From LMUY01 sp964242215 (GTDB taxonomy: Bacteria > Pseudomonadota > Alphaproteobacteria > Acetobacterales > Acetobacteraceae): 64,000 nucleotides of DNA. The position numbers were made by a program, and so were the translations under genes. The DNA is taken from contig CAXTCJ010000002.1 of assembly GCA_964242215.1 (NCBI GenBank), positions 69,342 to 133,341 on the forward strand. Reading direction: 5' to 3'. The notes below the pieces were generated by a model. That model was not told the origin of the DNA and did no database searches. It saw nothing but the letters and a program-made list of their open reading frames with translations. Positions 34,324 through 43,462 of this stretch are shown piece after piece (within the stretch, counting starts at the first letter, position 1; each line of letters starts with the position of its first letter).

Positions 34324-34363
34324 CCAGAAACGCGAGAGGCCCGCACTGTGGCGGGCCTCTCGG
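34324..34363 (-). terminator. Hairpin CCAGAAACGCG-type, copy 2
   Basis: GAGAGGCCCGC pairs with GCGGGCCTCTC over eleven bases with a CACAGT loop in the transcript sense and is followed by GCGTTTCTGG. Nearly the same as the element at 32.7 kb. Confidence 0.6.
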
Positions 34364-34392
34364 GTGGTGATGGGGTTGAAGCGAACGACAGG

Positions 34393-35055
34393 TCAGGCGG
34401 CGATCCGACCCATCCTCTGAGCACAGGTTCGGTGCAGGCTCGTCACAAGGCTCTCGATCGAACGTATGGCCTCACCGTAGTCGCCCGGCTCGATTGAACG
34501 CGTGACGTCCAGTTCATCGCGGAAGCTGCCGGTTTGACTGGTCTCCAGCAACACAATCCCGTCCAGCTTCAGCACCCGGGCAAGGCGAACCACATAGCGG
34601 CCAACTCCCTCCGCAGCGCCGTCTTCGCGATAGGATCGGTCGAGGCCGCGGTTGATCGCCGCGATCGACGGCCCATAAAGGTCCATATCGCGCGAACCAA
34701 AGATGCTCCCGTTCGCAGGCTGGTAGCCCCATTGCCAGGCGTACGACTCTTCACGGCGGCCATCGATCTGACACTGGAAGCGAAACCGATCGAGCCGAAG
34801 CGTCTTGCGGCCATCGTCGCCCTCGCCAATCACCCGGTAGTCTCCGTAGGTGCGGGCTGGTCGCCGCTCTGCCTCCCGCATGACGAGTGCGTCGAAGTGG
34901 GCATACGCATCCCCGCCACTGACGGTGCTGAGCCAAGGCCGCAGCACGAGGGTGTGGCGAAGTCGGATTTCTTGGACCATGAGGGCGTGTTCTCTCGATG
35001 TGCCGAACCGTGCGGCTGATAATGAAAGGGAGTTGTTGGACGTGTCCGCGATCAT
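34393..35055 (-). CDS. Unrecognised 220-aa plasmid protein
   Basis: From the ATG at 35055, which overlaps the upstream stop (ATGA). A mixed alpha/beta protein: ALMVQEIRLRHTLVLRPWL, DAYAHFDALVMREAERRP, then IDGRREESYAWQWGYQPANG and a C-terminal helical stretch. No motif is recognised. The operon is 175-aa, 220-aa, hairpin, 78-aa, 268-aa. Confidence 0.6.
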   Translation of the reverse strand: MIADTSNNSLSLSAARFGTSREHALMVQEIRLRHTLVLRPWLSTVSGGDAYAHFDALVMREAERRPARTYGDYRVIGEGDDGRKTLRLDRFRFQCQIDGRREESYAWQWGYQPANGSIFGSRDMDLYGPSIAAINRGLDRSYREDGAAEGVGRYVVRLARVLKLDGIVLLETSQTGSFRDELDVTRSIEPGDYGEAIRSIESLVTSLHRTCAQRMGRIAA

Positions 35056-35579
35056 GGGACGCCCGCTGCGTCGAGTGCTTTGCGGGCACGGAGGCGCCAC
35101 TGCGCAAACCAGTCCATCAGGTCGGCTCCGGAGATCGAGCAGTCCTGGTCCTCTGGCCCATCGAACTGTTCGACCCAAGCCTTGGTCGCCTCGTCCAATA
35201 GCTCGGCCATCATCTTGCTGGCGGCGAACAAACCGGCATTGGCATGCGCCTCTGCGCGATGTGCCGGGTCTTCGCCGATCGGGTGAACTCTGCCGATCCA
35301 TTGTCCCGTATCGGCGACTTGGAGCCCCCATGTCGGCATGACGGTTCCGTCATGCATGGTCTGTTTGGTCGGCACCCATCTCCAATTGCCGGGCGTAGGC
35401 TCGCACGACCGCATCCCCGGCCGGCTCACCGCTGCACCATTGCGACCTGACCATGCAAGGACACCGTCGATGCTTCGTCCGAGAGAAAGCCCGGCGCGGC
35501 CAGAATCACGTAACATACAGCCGCGAAGAGCAGGCTTCCCGTCACGAGTTTCACGTATTGGATCGTTTTCATTCGTCAC
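35052..35579 (-). CDS. Unrecognised 175-aa plasmid protein
   Basis: First gene after leader f. Contains WRWVPTKQTMHDGTVMPTWG, DTGQWIGRVHPIGED and a C-terminal helix DLMDWFAQWRLRARKALD. It is rich in Trp and Gly and has no recognised domain. The start might lie at one of several Met codons. Confidence 0.5.
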   Translation of the reverse strand: MTNENDPIRETRDGKPALRGCMLRDSGRAGLSLGRSIDGVLAWSGRNGAAVSRPGMRSCEPTPGNWRWVPTKQTMHDGTVMPTWGLQVADTGQWIGRVHPIGEDPAHRAEAHANAGLFAASKMMAELLDEATKAWVEQFDGPEDQDCSISGADLMDWFAQWRLRARKALDAAGVP

Positions 35580-35637
35580 CCTCCTGATGTCGTCTTCTTG
35601 TCGAAGACCTCATCCGGCAGGCGCGGCGGTGAAGGCG

Positions 35638-35682
35638 GGGCAAGGGCGCGTAGCGGGCCGAAGGCCGCACCCTTGCGGCGCC
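35638..35682 (-). ncRNA. Structured leader, copy f (35-kb unknown operon)
   Basis: Transcript sense: GCAAGGGTGCGGCCTTCGGCC, with an inner hairpin GGCC/GGCC around TTC, then CGCTACGCG and CCCTTGC, closing as GCAAGGG/CCCTTGC. It ends 59 nt before the start codon. Confidence 0.55.
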
Positions 35683-35772
35683 AAGGCCGACAGCGGCAGC
35701 CCTCTCACCTCATTCTCGACGTCTTTACTCTTTTGTCAGGGAATCAAATCAGTGACCCGGTTGTCAGTCGGC

Positions 35773-37857
35773 CTAGAAACGACGCAGCAGTTCGAGGCTA
35801 TCCAGTTCGGCGAGCGCTTTGGACGGGATGCCGAGTGGACGCGCAGACTTCGGATTCTGGTTGTGCAGCCAGCCGGCAACGCGATTGGCTATCGGGATAT
35901 CCTCGATAAAGCATGACGGCCTGGTGAAGCCGCGGCGATATTCCACGTGCGTGATGCTGACGCGCTGCATGCCGCGCGTCAGCGCAACATAGGCCAGTCG
36001 TCTTTCCTCGTCGTGATCACCGTAGTTACTTGGGAACGTCGAGGCATCCCACCCCGGCAGGAACACGTGCGGAAACTCCAATCCCTTGCCTTTGTGCAGT
36101 GTCATGAGCTGGACGCGGCCTTCGGTTGCCTCCCCGGGTGCGGCACTTGCCAAAGCGGCATGATCAAGCAGCTCTGACGCATTGTGGAAGCTGCCAGCAA
36201 GGGTGACAAGTTCCTGCAGGTTCTCCATCCGGTCTTCGGTCTCTTCTGCCCGACTTGCACGAAGCATGTCGCGATAACCGATGCGGTCGAGCAGCAGAGA
36301 GATCTGGTCAGCCAGAGTACCGATGTCGTTGCGACTAACCGACCGGATTGCGCCGACGAAGCTCAGAGCGGCAGCTCTGGCTTTCGGCCGTAGCTTCGCG
36401 GTCTCGACAGCCTGCAGCAATGACACGCCCCGAAACGCGGCCTCAAGATGGACTTCCTCAAGCGCTTTAAGGCCAAGCCCACGGGGCGGTGTGTTGCAGA
36501 CGCGCCGGAATGCCTCGTCTGATTGAAAGTCATCCGGGCGGGCGGCGAGACGCAGAAGTGCCAGTGCATCCTTGATCTCGGCCCGTTGATAGAAGCCGAC
36601 GTCGCCAACGATGACGTAGGGAACCCGGCCGCGCATCAGTGCTTCTTCGATGCCGCGGGACATATGGTTGGATCGATATAGCACAGCTAACTCGTCCCAG
36701 GAAACACCAGCACTTCCGCGTCGCCGGATTTCTGCTGCAATGCCGGCGGCCTTACCTTCTGGGTTGTGAAAACCGACCACCTCGATCGGTTCGCCAACCG
36801 CTTTGGTTGTTCGCAGTGTCTTGCCAAGACGCTTCTTATCCTGGGCGATGACGGCATTAGCGGCTGCAAGGATATGGCCGGTCGAGCGGAAGTTGTCTTC
36901 CAGGCGGACCTGGTGCGACGATGGAAAGTCATGTTCGAAGCGCCGAATGAACGTGATGTCGGCGCCTCTGAAGGAATACACGCTCTGATCATCGTCGCCG
37001 ACGACGAATATCTCGCCATGATCTGCGGCGAGCAGCCTCAACCAGGCATACTGAACATAGCAGACATCCTGGTATTCATCGGCGAGGATGCAATCGAACC
37101 GATCGGCCCACCGACGTCGATAAGCCTCATCGCGCTGCATGGTCTTGGTTGGCCAGAGCAACAGGTCACCGAAGTCGGCGGCGTTGGCCTCACGCAGCCG
37201 GCGTTGATACTCGAGGTAGACGCGCGCTGCGAGCCGCATGCCGTCCGGATCGATCGTCCCGTGTGATGTCTTGGCCTGAACAATCATGGCCTCGACCCGA
37301 GCCGGAGCCTCTTCCGGCGTGATCAGGTTGTCCTTGAACTTGGCGATCCGATTGCAAAGTTGCTTCAACGGGTCGCCACCATCCCCCGCGTCCTCGGGCT
37401 TGACGTTCATGGCCTTCAACGTGCGCTTAACCAGGCGTTTGCTATCGTCGGCATCGAGGATATCAAAGCCAGGTCGGAGCGCTGCAACCTCGGGTTCAAT
37501 GCGCAGCTGGCGGGCGCCGAGGCCGTGAAATGTTCCGACCCATGACGGAACGGCGACGCCGGCAAGCATGGTGCGTATCCGGTCCGCCATTTCCTTGGCT
37601 GCCTTGTTGGTGAAGGTCACAGCCAGGATGCGCGAGGGCGGAATGCCACGCACGGCAATGCGCGCCGCCACGCCTGCCGTCAGAGTGCGCGTCTTGCCCG
37701 TGCCTGCACCAGCGAGGACAAGTACGGCACCTTCCAGCATCGCCGCCTTTGCCTGGGTCGGCGTAAGCCCAGCCAGGATCGCGCTCATCCGGTCAGCCGG
37801 AACCGACGAAGAAGCAGGATCCATGGCGGGATCGTACGGTTCACTGAATCTCGACAT
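35773..37857 (-). CDS. UvrD/Rep-family superfamily 1 DNA helicase
   Basis: 694 aa. Motifs in order: LTPTQAKAAM (Q motif), GAGTGKTRTL (Walker A, near 55), AVTFTNKAAKEMADRI (Ia), ILADEYQDV (Walker B), VVGDDDQSVYSFRGAD (III), VRLEDNFRSTGHI (IV), HKGKGLEFPHVFLPG (V) and RRLAYVALTRGMQRV (VI). This is a complete 3'-5' helicase, close to PcrA/UvrD in length. It probably works in plasmid replication or repair with the TOPRIM primase-like protein. It overlaps the HD-hydrolase gene by 17 bp and is the last gene of the leader-g operon. Confidence 0.92.
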   Translation of the reverse strand: MSRFSEPYDPAMDPASSSVPADRMSAILAGLTPTQAKAAMLEGAVLVLAGAGTGKTRTLTAGVAARIAVRGIPPSRILAVTFTNKAAKEMADRIRTMLAGVAVPSWVGTFHGLGARQLRIEPEVAALRPGFDILDADDSKRLVKRTLKAMNVKPEDAGDGGDPLKQLCNRIAKFKDNLITPEEAPARVEAMIVQAKTSHGTIDPDGMRLAARVYLEYQRRLREANAADFGDLLLWPTKTMQRDEAYRRRWADRFDCILADEYQDVCYVQYAWLRLLAADHGEIFVVGDDDQSVYSFRGADITFIRRFEHDFPSSHQVRLEDNFRSTGHILAAANAVIAQDKKRLGKTLRTTKAVGEPIEVVGFHNPEGKAAGIAAEIRRRGSAGVSWDELAVLYRSNHMSRGIEEALMRGRVPYVIVGDVGFYQRAEIKDALALLRLAARPDDFQSDEAFRRVCNTPPRGLGLKALEEVHLEAAFRGVSLLQAVETAKLRPKARAAALSFVGAIRSVSRNDIGTLADQISLLLDRIGYRDMLRASRAEETEDRMENLQELVTLAGSFHNASELLDHAALASAAPGEATEGRVQLMTLHKGKGLEFPHVFLPGWDASTFPSNYGDHDEERRLAYVALTRGMQRVSITHVEYRRGFTRPSCFIEDIPIANRVAGWLHNQNPKSARPLGIPSKALAELDSLELLRRF

Positions 37858-38776
37858 GACACCCCCAACCCGATACGGGGATCAATTCCTCATCGGTCGT
37901 GAAAACAGTGAATTGGCCGTCGAGCACCCATTGGCCCTCTTCGTCGCACTCGCCGTCGACAATCACGCCCTCGATATGCTGCTGGGAGATGTCGTCGGTT
38001 TCGACAAAGACGAAGGTATCTGTCAGCCCGTTGCCGGTTACCGGCCGCATGCAGCGGCGCTGCTTGGCGGCGGGCAGTCGGGAGAAGGCTGATCCTAGAC
38101 GTGCAAGAGCGGCCTCGTGCTCGACCGCCGCCGTCAGGTCGGCCGGGTTGTCGAGTGGTCCGCCCCCGGCAAGCTCCCGCAGTTTGGCGAGGAACACGGC
38201 GGCCGCACGACGCGGTGTCCACGGCTGCCAAGGCTGATGCCCCTCGAGAAGCGGCATCGGATCCACCGTGACCGGGCTCAATCGAATGCCGAGGATCTCG
38301 TGGACGGCTTCTCGTCCCCAGCCGGCAACGTGCAAAGCCTCGGATGCAGCGGCCAGATGGTCGGCCCGCTTATGCAGCAGGTAATCCTCGTGGGACCATT
38401 CCGGCAGGTGGTAGCGGATAGCAATGGCTTGCTGCAGGCGACGGGTCAGCGACGCGAAGTCGCTACCCAGGTGCGGTTTGAGAGGCGAGATCGGATCGAA
38501 GCCCAGCAGGCCTTCATCCGCGTCGTGCAACAGTTCTCGCAGTGCCTCTTCCGGTGTCAGCGGCTGATGCGGCTGCATCTGCTGGCGCAGCACCAAAACT
38601 AGCAAGCTGTGCTGGGCAACGGAAAGCGGTAGATCCCAACGCGAGTGGCCACCCCAGCGATAGGTTCGAGACAGGCCGACCGCGAGGTCCGTGTCCCGCC
38701 AATCATCCGGCTGTGGATCGACCAGGTTCAGTCGCCGGCCGGAGCCAAGCAGTACCCAGGCGCGATCGGGCCTCAT
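37841..38776 (-). CDS. HD-domain hydrolase (YfbR-like N-terminal part)
   Basis: 311 aa. HD motifs: SRWDLPLSVAQHSLLV (His ligand) and LRELLHDADEGLLGFD (HD pair), as in 5'-deoxynucleotidase YfbR and related phosphohydrolases. The C-terminal third (WTPRRAAAVFLAKL, then an acidic end) is not part of the HD domain. Start at the ATG at 38776, overlapping the TOPRIM gene stop by four bases. A role in dNMP metabolism during plasmid replication is plausible but inferred from the neighbours, a primase-like protein and a helicase. Confidence 0.75.
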   Translation of the reverse strand: MRPDRAWVLLGSGRRLNLVDPQPDDWRDTDLAVGLSRTYRWGGHSRWDLPLSVAQHSLLVLVLRQQMQPHQPLTPEEALRELLHDADEGLLGFDPISPLKPHLGSDFASLTRRLQQAIAIRYHLPEWSHEDYLLHKRADHLAAASEALHVAGWGREAVHEILGIRLSPVTVDPMPLLEGHQPWQPWTPRRAAAVFLAKLRELAGGGPLDNPADLTAAVEHEAALARLGSAFSRLPAAKQRRCMRPVTGNGLTDTFVFVETDDISQQHIEGVIVDGECDEEGQWVLDGQFTVFTTDEELIPVSGWGCHVEIQ

Positions 38777-39723
38777 GACCCCCTCCCCTGCTTTAGTGCG
38801 TCGTTCCAGTCCTTCATGCCGTGAGGTGGCAGCAGGCGCTCCGAGCCGACCCCGGCTGCTTGAGCTATCTCGCCGAGGCGGGTGGCGTAGCCCTCGCCCG
38901 CCCGATCGCTGTCTGTAGCAGCGACCAGCACGCCCGACCTTGTCGAAAGCTCGCGAAGCTGCAGCTCCAATGCTGTCAGTGTCGCTGGTCCCATCCCGCC
39001 GGCGGTCGCAACATAGAGCGTGTCGGCGCGCAGACGCTCGACGGCCGCGACGCTCATGGCGTCGATCGGCGCCTCGGTCACCACGAGACGACGCACCGGA
39101 ACGCTGCTGCGGGGCAATTTTCCCGGCAACCGGAACAAGGTCTTCTTTCCGCCCGGGCTGAAGCCGCGGTAATCGGGTCCGCGCATCTCGATCCCAGTTA
39201 GCGCGCCATCGTGGTCATGGTGTGCGAACCAGGCACTGGCATAGGGGCCTTCGCGGAGAACACCGGCATAGATGGCTGCAAGAACGATTGGCGACGGTAA
39301 GCGCCGCTGTTCCGTCAGGTAGCGCCAGGTCGGCGATCCCAGGGCGGGCCGGCGCCGACCACCCCACTTCACGTCGAACGGCACGATGGGTCGTGACGAG
39401 ACGGGGCGTCCCTCATGCGGTGGGTAGCAGGGTGTCAGACCGACGAACGGCCGCAGCAGCTTGCGGACCTCGCCGAAGTTCAGGCCCGGGTTAAGATATT
39501 GGACCAGACCGAAGACGTCACCCTTTGCGGTGCTGCCTGGGTCCCACCAACCGCGTCCCTCGTGCGTGACCAGCAGGATTTCGCCTGCGGCCCTGCGGTA
39601 TTTTAGGCAGTGGCGGGTGCTTTCCTTCTTATCCAGTTGCCAGGGAGGCGGATACCGTTCCAGCAGCACGGCGCAGCTGACCCCTGCCCTCATCTGCTCC
39701 AGTTCGCCATCATGACCATTCAT
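38773..39723 (-). CDS. DUF3991/TOPRIM primase-like protein
   Basis: 316 aa from the ATG at 39723, with AGGAG ten bases upstream. The N-terminal half has the DUF3991-like region: RAAGEILLVTHEGRGWWDP, KGDVFGLVQYLNPG. The C-terminal half is TOPRIM: RLVVTEAPIDAMSVAAVE with the Glu of TOPRIM, ATAGGMGPATL, and VLVAATDSDRAGEGYA with the DxDxxG-like acidic pair. Proteins with this fusion are plasmid-encoded relatives of DnaG-type primases. It is the first gene of an operon with the HD hydrolase and UvrD and follows leader g. Confidence 0.82.
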   Translation of the reverse strand: MNGHDGELEQMRAGVSCAVLLERYPPPWQLDKKESTRHCLKYRRAAGEILLVTHEGRGWWDPGSTAKGDVFGLVQYLNPGLNFGEVRKLLRPFVGLTPCYPPHEGRPVSSRPIVPFDVKWGGRRRPALGSPTWRYLTEQRRLPSPIVLAAIYAGVLREGPYASAWFAHHDHDGALTGIEMRGPDYRGFSPGGKKTLFRLPGKLPRSSVPVRRLVVTEAPIDAMSVAAVERLRADTLYVATAGGMGPATLTALELQLRELSTRSGVLVAATDSDRAGEGYATRLGEIAQAAGVGSERLLPPHGMKDWNDALKQGRGS

Positions 39724-39776
39724 CGTCCGTACTCCTGTCCTTGGAATACGGCCCGACGATCGCGTGCCATGGCCGG

Positions 39777-39836
39777 GACAAGTGCGCCTGCGCAGCAGGC
39801 GGGAGCTCTGGCGACGCACCCTTGTGGCGGCCATGG
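39777..39836 (-). ncRNA. Structured leader, copy g (primase-HD-UvrD operon)
   Basis: Transcript sense: ACAAGGGTGCG, then a middle hairpin region and GCCTG CTGCG CAGGC, closed by CGCACTTGT. Stem one pairs as ACAAG/CTTGT and GTGCG/CGCAC with one bulged G. It ends 54 nt before the start. Confidence 0.5.
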
Positions 39837-39989
39837 CAAAAGCGATAGCGGCATTCTCATTTTCCCATCGGCTTATCCTGTCTTCAGCTTCAGGAGCCTC
39901 GGAGCGAACGGCACGTCTCGTTAGTCGCGCTTTCTGCGGCTGTCTTCGTTCGCACCGAACTGGGCAAGGCTGCGGCAAACGAACTGGAG

Positions 39990-41360
39990 ATGGCCGTGCT
40001 GAAGGTGAGCCGGCGGGGCGCTGTGCAGGACGTCCGGGAACTGTCCACGCAGGAAGACCGAGCGCTACGCTCGGCGTTCGGGCGATTTTCAGAACCCGAC
40101 GCCCGGCCGGCGGGCGCCGCCGTCATCAGGCGTTACCAGCGCGTCGGCGCAGGGTGCTGGTTCCTGTGTGACTGTCTCGGCGTCGATGACAGGCCGCCCG
40201 CATTGGTCCCGGTCTCGGAGGCTCATATCCGCCGCCACTATGAGGACCCATGGCCGGTGCACGACCTGGATTGTGACTTTCACCGCGACGCGGCCGAACA
40301 ACGTGCAATCACGCGTAGTTACGTCCGCCTACCCGAGGGCAAGGCCGTTTCTCTACTGGCCCGGTTGGGCGTGGACGATCGTCAACGTGCGCCGCGCCTG
40401 ACATCGCGCAGCTATGGCCGACGACGCGGCGCACTGGCGACATTGCTCATGCAGTTGATCGAGAAGGCAGAGCTGAATAGAGTTACCGCTTCGGGCGTGA
40501 TCGCTCCGATCAGCGATCAGTATAAAGCCCTCCGAATAGCCAGTGCTGGCATTGAACTCGATGAAGGCGTGAAGCTTTCATCTCTGCTCTGCACATATGC
40601 TCCAGCATTGCCAGAGTTCAGGCGTCGCATTGGCCAGATAGCACCCGGTCGCTTTGAGAAGTCGGGGCGCCCGCATGGGATTTTGATCACAGTGGTGGAA
40701 GATGCAGCGGCTGGGTTCTTGCGGCCCTTGCGCGGAGACCCCATTGCAGTCCGCGGCGAGATTGGCGTATTTGGTGAACGCGAAGGACACAGCCGGCAAA
40801 GCGCCGACGAACGCCGTGCGCGGTCGCCCTATCTCGCGATCGGCGTAGTCGGCCGCTCTGCACCGGACAGTCCGGTCGAGGTGTTGAAAGCCTATCTGCA
40901 CCCCTGTATCTCGGCGGGGCATCTCATGCCTGTGGATAGCAACCTCGAACGCCATACGTTCCGTGTGCTAACTCAATTACAGAGTTGGCTTTCAAGCAAT
41001 AAAGGGATTGCGCTTGCCTTCGTGAAACCCTTGTTTGATATGTCATCCGGAAGCGGGCTCGAAGAGCCCGATAGTGACGTAGATATCACGCGCGAGCCCT
41101 GTATTCCTGACTTTATGGTGGAAGCCAATCGGGTTCCAAAGGGCGGGAGGGCGCTACTGGTTGTCGAAACTATGGGGTATGCTGATCCACAGTATCGTAC
41201 TCGAAAACAGCGCACTCATATCGACATGAGTTTAGCGACCGCGCAGTCACCCGTGATCGAACACGATTTCCATTTTCCAATCAATCAAACCCAAGCCGAG
41301 CGAGATAGGCGTTTCTGGCTAGATTGTCGCTGGCAGATCACAGGCTCAACCAACCAATGA
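39990..41360 (+). CDS. DUF1173-like plasmid protein with a nuclease-like C-terminal motif
   Basis: 456 aa on the opposite strand to the backbone operons, diverging from the primase gene. It has Cys and Trp in GCWFLCDCLG, then a region with REP and HDLDCDFHRDAAEQ, and a C-terminal part PDFMVEANRVPKG followed by ALLVVETMGYADPQYRTRK that resembles PD-(D/E)XK strands. I assign it to a DUF1173-like group by overall pattern, moderate certainty. The role is unknown. It is followed directly by IS debris. Confidence 0.55.
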   Translation: MAVLKVSRRGAVQDVRELSTQEDRALRSAFGRFSEPDARPAGAAVIRRYQRVGAGCWFLCDCLGVDDRPPALVPVSEAHIRRHYEDPWPVHDLDCDFHRDAAEQRAITRSYVRLPEGKAVSLLARLGVDDRQRAPRLTSRSYGRRRGALATLLMQLIEKAELNRVTASGVIAPISDQYKALRIASAGIELDEGVKLSSLLCTYAPALPEFRRRIGQIAPGRFEKSGRPHGILITVVEDAAAGFLRPLRGDPIAVRGEIGVFGEREGHSRQSADERRARSPYLAIGVVGRSAPDSPVEVLKAYLHPCISAGHLMPVDSNLERHTFRVLTQLQSWLSSNKGIALAFVKPLFDMSSGSGLEEPDSDVDITREPCIPDFMVEANRVPKGGRALLVVETMGYADPQYRTRKQRTHIDMSLATAQSPVIEHDFHFPINQTQAERDRRFWLDCRWQITGSTNQ

Positions 41361-41659
41361 TCGGGCTTTGCTTTGCCTTGAACGACGGTGCTCGAAATTA
41401 ATTGCTCAATCCGGTAGATCGGGCTTTGGTGTTGGAGCGACGGAGATCTGACCTCAAAGATAGTTGACGCGATCACGGACGACTCGATCCAACATCGCGG
41501 TGGCAGCCGCCGGGCGGTGAACTTGCGGGTGATCCAGCGCGCGTCGGTGCCAGCCGGTCCGTTGTACGTGTTGATCGACAGCACTGGCCTTCCGGTCTAC
41601 AGAGCGAGCCAATGGCTGGAACGGCATCATTGTGGCGCAAGTGCTGACGGATCAGGACG
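41361..41659 (+). mobile_element. Degenerate 5' part of an IS5-type element
   Basis: Scattered frames read LYVLIDSTGLPVYRASQWLE and IVAQVLTDQDVDDASQ, the middle of IS5-group transposases. The pattern GATCGGGCTTTG occurs twice, at 41359 and 41417. No intact gene is present. Confidence 0.55.
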
Positions 41660-42799
41660 TTGACGATGCGTCCCAGGTCAGGGCCGCTGCTCGATCAGAT
41701 TGACGGCCCGGTTGGCCGGGTCTCGGCCAATGGCGCGTATGACCGTGACCCCACTTACCAGATAATTGCTGCCCATGGCGATGGCATCCAAGCGGTAAGC
41801 CCACCGCGCTCGACAGCCGTTCTGAGTGGTGACGCTGATCCACCGACACAGCGTGATCGTCATCTGGCGATGATGACGGAGCATGGCCGACTGGCCTGGC
41901 AGGCTGCCACGGATTACCGACGCGGCGATCGCAGCATGGAAGGCCGAGCCGCGAACCACGCGAGGCGGTCAGCCGCGCTATTCGGCCCTGGCTTCGCGAC
42001 GGCGCTGACGCTGAGATCGGTGTTACGCCTGGCGCTTCGGCAGACCGAAGGGCTGATCGATTCCATCATCGCCCTGCTCGGCCTCGATCTCGCCGTGCCT
42101 GACGGTACAACGCTCAGTCGCCGGGCCGAGAGCTTGGACGTGGTTCGTCTTCGGCCTGGCCCCGGTCCCGTGCACTTGCTGGTCGACAGCACTGGGCTGA
42201 AGCTCTGCGGCTCCGGCGAATGGCTGCTTGAGAAGCACGACACGAAGACCCGGCGGTCGTGGCGCAAGCTGCACATAGCCGTGGACGCCGACACCGGACG
42301 GATCGCGGCGGCGGCGTTGACCACCAACGATGTCGACGACGCGTCTCAAGTCGGCGCCTTGGTCGATCAAGTGGATGGCCCGGTCGCGTCGTTCACTGCC
42401 GACGGTGCTTACGACCAAGACGGCGTCTACGGTGAGGTCTTTTCGCGTCATCCCCAGGCGTCCGTCATCGTGCCACCACGCTCCAGCGCCGTGCCGAGCG
42501 AAACAGCGCAGACGGCGCCGACCATGCGAGACCGTCACCTGCAGATCATCGCCGAGCGCGGCCAAATGACCTGGCAGAAGGCGGCTGGCTACAACTGGCG
42601 AGCGCTGGTGGAGGCCGACATCAGCCGCTTCAAGCGGGTCATCGGTGATGGGCTGCGATCGCGCACCGATCGGCGTCGAGCGACCGAGGTCGCGATTGCT
42701 GTAAACGCACTAAACCGGATGCTCGAGCTCGGACGTCCAGAGTACGTCCGAGCTCCCGTAACGATGGAGCGAAGTGGCCAAACTGCGGCCGATCACTGA
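41660..42799 (+). pseudogene. Chimeric IS5-family transposase
   Basis: A 379-aa frame that consists of two overlapping transposase parts. Residues 1-95 are the middle/late portion of one copy (LLDQIDGPVGRVSANGAYD, MRDRHL-like), and residues 95-360 are most of a second (TALTLRSVLRLALRQTEGLI, DGTTLSRRAESLD, VHLLVDSTGLKLCG, KLHIAVDADTGRI, VGALVDQVDGPVASFTADGAYD, LVEADISRFKRVIGDGLRSR). The second copy has lost its start through a shift near 41985. DDE residues lie in DSTGLK, DGAYD and the E of VEADISRFK. Recombination or deletion between two IS copies explains the arrangement. Confidence 0.7.
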
Positions 42800-42852
42800 A
42801 TCTGTGCAACACAGTCTAGTTCTGGCCGAACTGCCCGAGATCGCCGCCCGCC

Positions 42853-43452
42853 TCATGGCGCGGCCGGCACCCCCAAGGACAGCATCAGCCGGTTCGCCCA
42901 GTTGAAGAACGCGGCGGCGTGGATCACGTCGGATATCTCGAGATCGTCCAGCCCGGCCTTACGCAGCCGCTCCACCTCCCCCTTGCCGAACGCGATCGGG
43001 GTCGAGGTCAGCGCCACCGAGGCCGCCACGATCGCGTTCCAGCGCTCGCCGAGATCCACGTCCACGCCTTCGGCCAGCAGGCGGTCCACATCGGCGCCGC
43101 GCTTGGAGAACTGCGTGGCGAAGCGGGCATGCACGGAGGCGCAATAAATGCAGCCGTTGAAGCGTGACGCCGCCGCGGCCGACAGCTCGCGCTCGGCCCG
43201 CGGCAGGCCCTCCGCGGTGTTGTAGAAGATGTCCTTGTCGGTGCGGGTGCGCGCGCCGAGGATCTCGGGATCGCGCGCCAGCACCATGAAATAGGGCGAT
43301 TTCGCGCGGGACGCGTCGACCAGCCCGGTCCAGTGCCGGTCGGTCAATTCCGCCTCCGGCAGCGGATCGACCCAGGGCAGCCAGTCGAGCTGCGCCTGGG
43401 TGAACGTGACGGGCTCGGGACGGTCGGGATAGGTGGTCGTGTGTTCGGTCAT
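42853..43452 (-). CDS. Alkylhydroperoxidase-domain protein (Avi_7169-type)
   Basis: 199 aa from the ATG at 43452, which follows GAGGAACTC. It contains the AhpD/CMD core with FNGCIYCASVHARFATQ, i.e. CxxC followed by the helical His, plus ELTDRHWTGLVDASR and LDDLEISDVIHAAAFFNWANRL. The family always sits beside a CMD protein, a flavin monooxygenase and an oligopeptide-type ABC transporter, as here. The CxxC pair suggests a peroxide- or thiol-linked step on an imported compound; the substrate is unknown. Confidence 0.82.
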   Translation of the reverse strand: MTEHTTTYPDRPEPVTFTQAQLDWLPWVDPLPEAELTDRHWTGLVDASRAKSPYFMVLARDPEILGARTRTDKDIFYNTAEGLPRAERELSAAAASRFNGCIYCASVHARFATQFSKRGADVDRLLAEGVDVDLGERWNAIVAASVALTSTPIAFGKGEVERLRKAGLDDLEISDVIHAAAFFNWANRLMLSLGVPAAP

Positions 43453-43462
43453 CTTGAGTTCC

